Shown piece after piece: positions 63,670-64,000 of a stretch of DNA of 64,000 nucleotides. This DNA is from Rhizobium terricola (GTDB lineage Bacteria > Pseudomonadota > Alphaproteobacteria > Rhizobiales > Rhizobiaceae). Each line of letters starts with the position of its first letter. Position 1 is the stretch's first letter. The position numbers and the translations under genes are program-made. Under the pieces are notes generated by a model. It searched no databases. It was given only the letters and a program-made list of their open reading frames with translations, and was not told where the DNA came from. Location: the NCBI RefSeq assembly GCF_012927355.1, contig NZ_JABBGK010000003.1, forward strand, positions 485,653 through 549,652, given 5' to 3'.

Positions 63670-64000
63670 CCGCGCGGCATCCGTGCTTTCCCCATGAACC
63701 CCGCCCGCGTGTCACGCGGGCCGGCCAACATCTGCATGTTTCGACGCGCCCCGTCAAATCCCGGGGTGCCTGAGGAGCCCGCGCGATTGCCCGTGCGCGA
63801 GGCAGGAGACCCCCCGCGTGCATCCTCAAGGCATGCTCTAGACCATGCAATTGTGAAAATCCCGGGACGGAAAGATGGCATGCCGGTGGCTCGGGGCCGG
63901 ATGAGCCTGGAAGACCGAGCGATATCCAGGTCCCTCGGCCTGCTCCTTGTCGCGTTTTACGGAATTTCCTTTTCCTATCAACGACTTGTTTGATTTTTCT
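63670..64000. other. Window end, upstream of M23 gene, no supported gene
   Basis: 331 bp. Probably the M23 promoter. A 37-codon frame ending at 63993 with a hydrophobic tail is the only coding hint and is not convincing. Confidence 0.4.

Noticed and set aside
62158..63993. Long plus-strand frame opposite the M23 peptidase, with a hydrophobic 37-residue end at 63880-63993
   Set aside because: Antisense composition for most of its length; the short tail after 63880 has no good ribosome site and no family resemblance.

Overview
This is GC-rich chromosomal DNA (about 62-66 % G+C by eye) with the gene content and order of an alphaproteobacterium of the order Hyphomicrobiales (Rhizobiales), most likely Rhizobiaceae. 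Pointers are a CpdR-type receiver, hisC paired with tyrC, the ftsE-ftsX-ydcF-plsC run, a TIGR02302-type protein, DUF2125 and DUF4167 proteins, etfBA with hbdA, ptsP next to lysC, and many GTG/TTG starts. I see about 65 protein genes and one tRNA, and no rRNA, insertion sequence, prophage or CRISPR array. It reads as core genome.

Layout. 1-7.4 kb: a cut-off DMT exporter, lysoplasmalogenase, a cupin protein with glyoxalase II, a divergent methyltransferase, the hisC-tyrC pair, DUF2125 and a ChaC-type gamma-glutamylcyclotransferase. 7.4-12.8 kb: an envelope/division cluster read leftward (ftsE, ftsX, ydcF, plsC), then a membrane protein, hpt and cpdR. 12.8-18.6 kb: TIGR02302 protein, lysA, an LptM-like lipoprotein and argH, all leftward. 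18.6-24.5 kb: TlpA-like thioredoxin, a VapBC pair, hbdA, etfA/etfB, rhomboid protease, PduO-type cobalamin adenosyltransferase and a small twin-helix protein. 24.5-31.2 kb: SDR, YihY, GluQ-RS, AlkA-like glycosylase, HNH nuclease, DsbB, YqaA, tRNA-Leu(CAA) and a UPF0104 membrane protein. 31.2-37.6 kb: LysR/tautomerase pair, an orphan ParS/MbcA-like protein, acyl-CoA synthetase, and an acetyltransferase with a polysaccharide flippase. 37.8-44.1 kb: secA, a parvulin, argJ, GNAT and mutT. 44.2-50.7 kb: unknown TM protein, Flp pilin, methyltransferase, comF, grxC, nitrilase-like amidase, DUF1178, DUF3291, DUF924, ubiG and a Cys-rich unknown. 51-64 kb: SH3 protein, lysC, ptsP, prfA, prmC, DUF4167, clpB and an M23 peptidase.

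Functional threads are amino-acid synthesis (hisC/tyrC, lysA, lysC, argH, argJ), envelope assembly and division (ftsEX, plsC, flippase, M23, secA), thiol and glutathione chemistry (gloB, ChaC, TlpA, DsbB, grxC, Nit), acyl-CoA oxidation (hbdA, etfBA, acyl-CoA synthetase), translation (prfA, prmC, GluQ-RS, tRNA-Leu) and stress or cell-cycle control (clpB, cpdR).

I found no convincing new multi-gene system. The most interesting material is regulatory: CtrA-like TTAACCAT motifs near ftsE and cpdR, a perfect palindrome ahead of etfBA, a heat-shock-type promoter at clpB, paired palindromes between LysR and its tautomerase, structured leaders near lysC and the SH3 gene, and a 13-codon ORF whose stop overlaps the ftsE TTG. 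An orphan toxin-binding-domain protein and a Cys-rich unknown protein also stand out. All site calls were made by eye.
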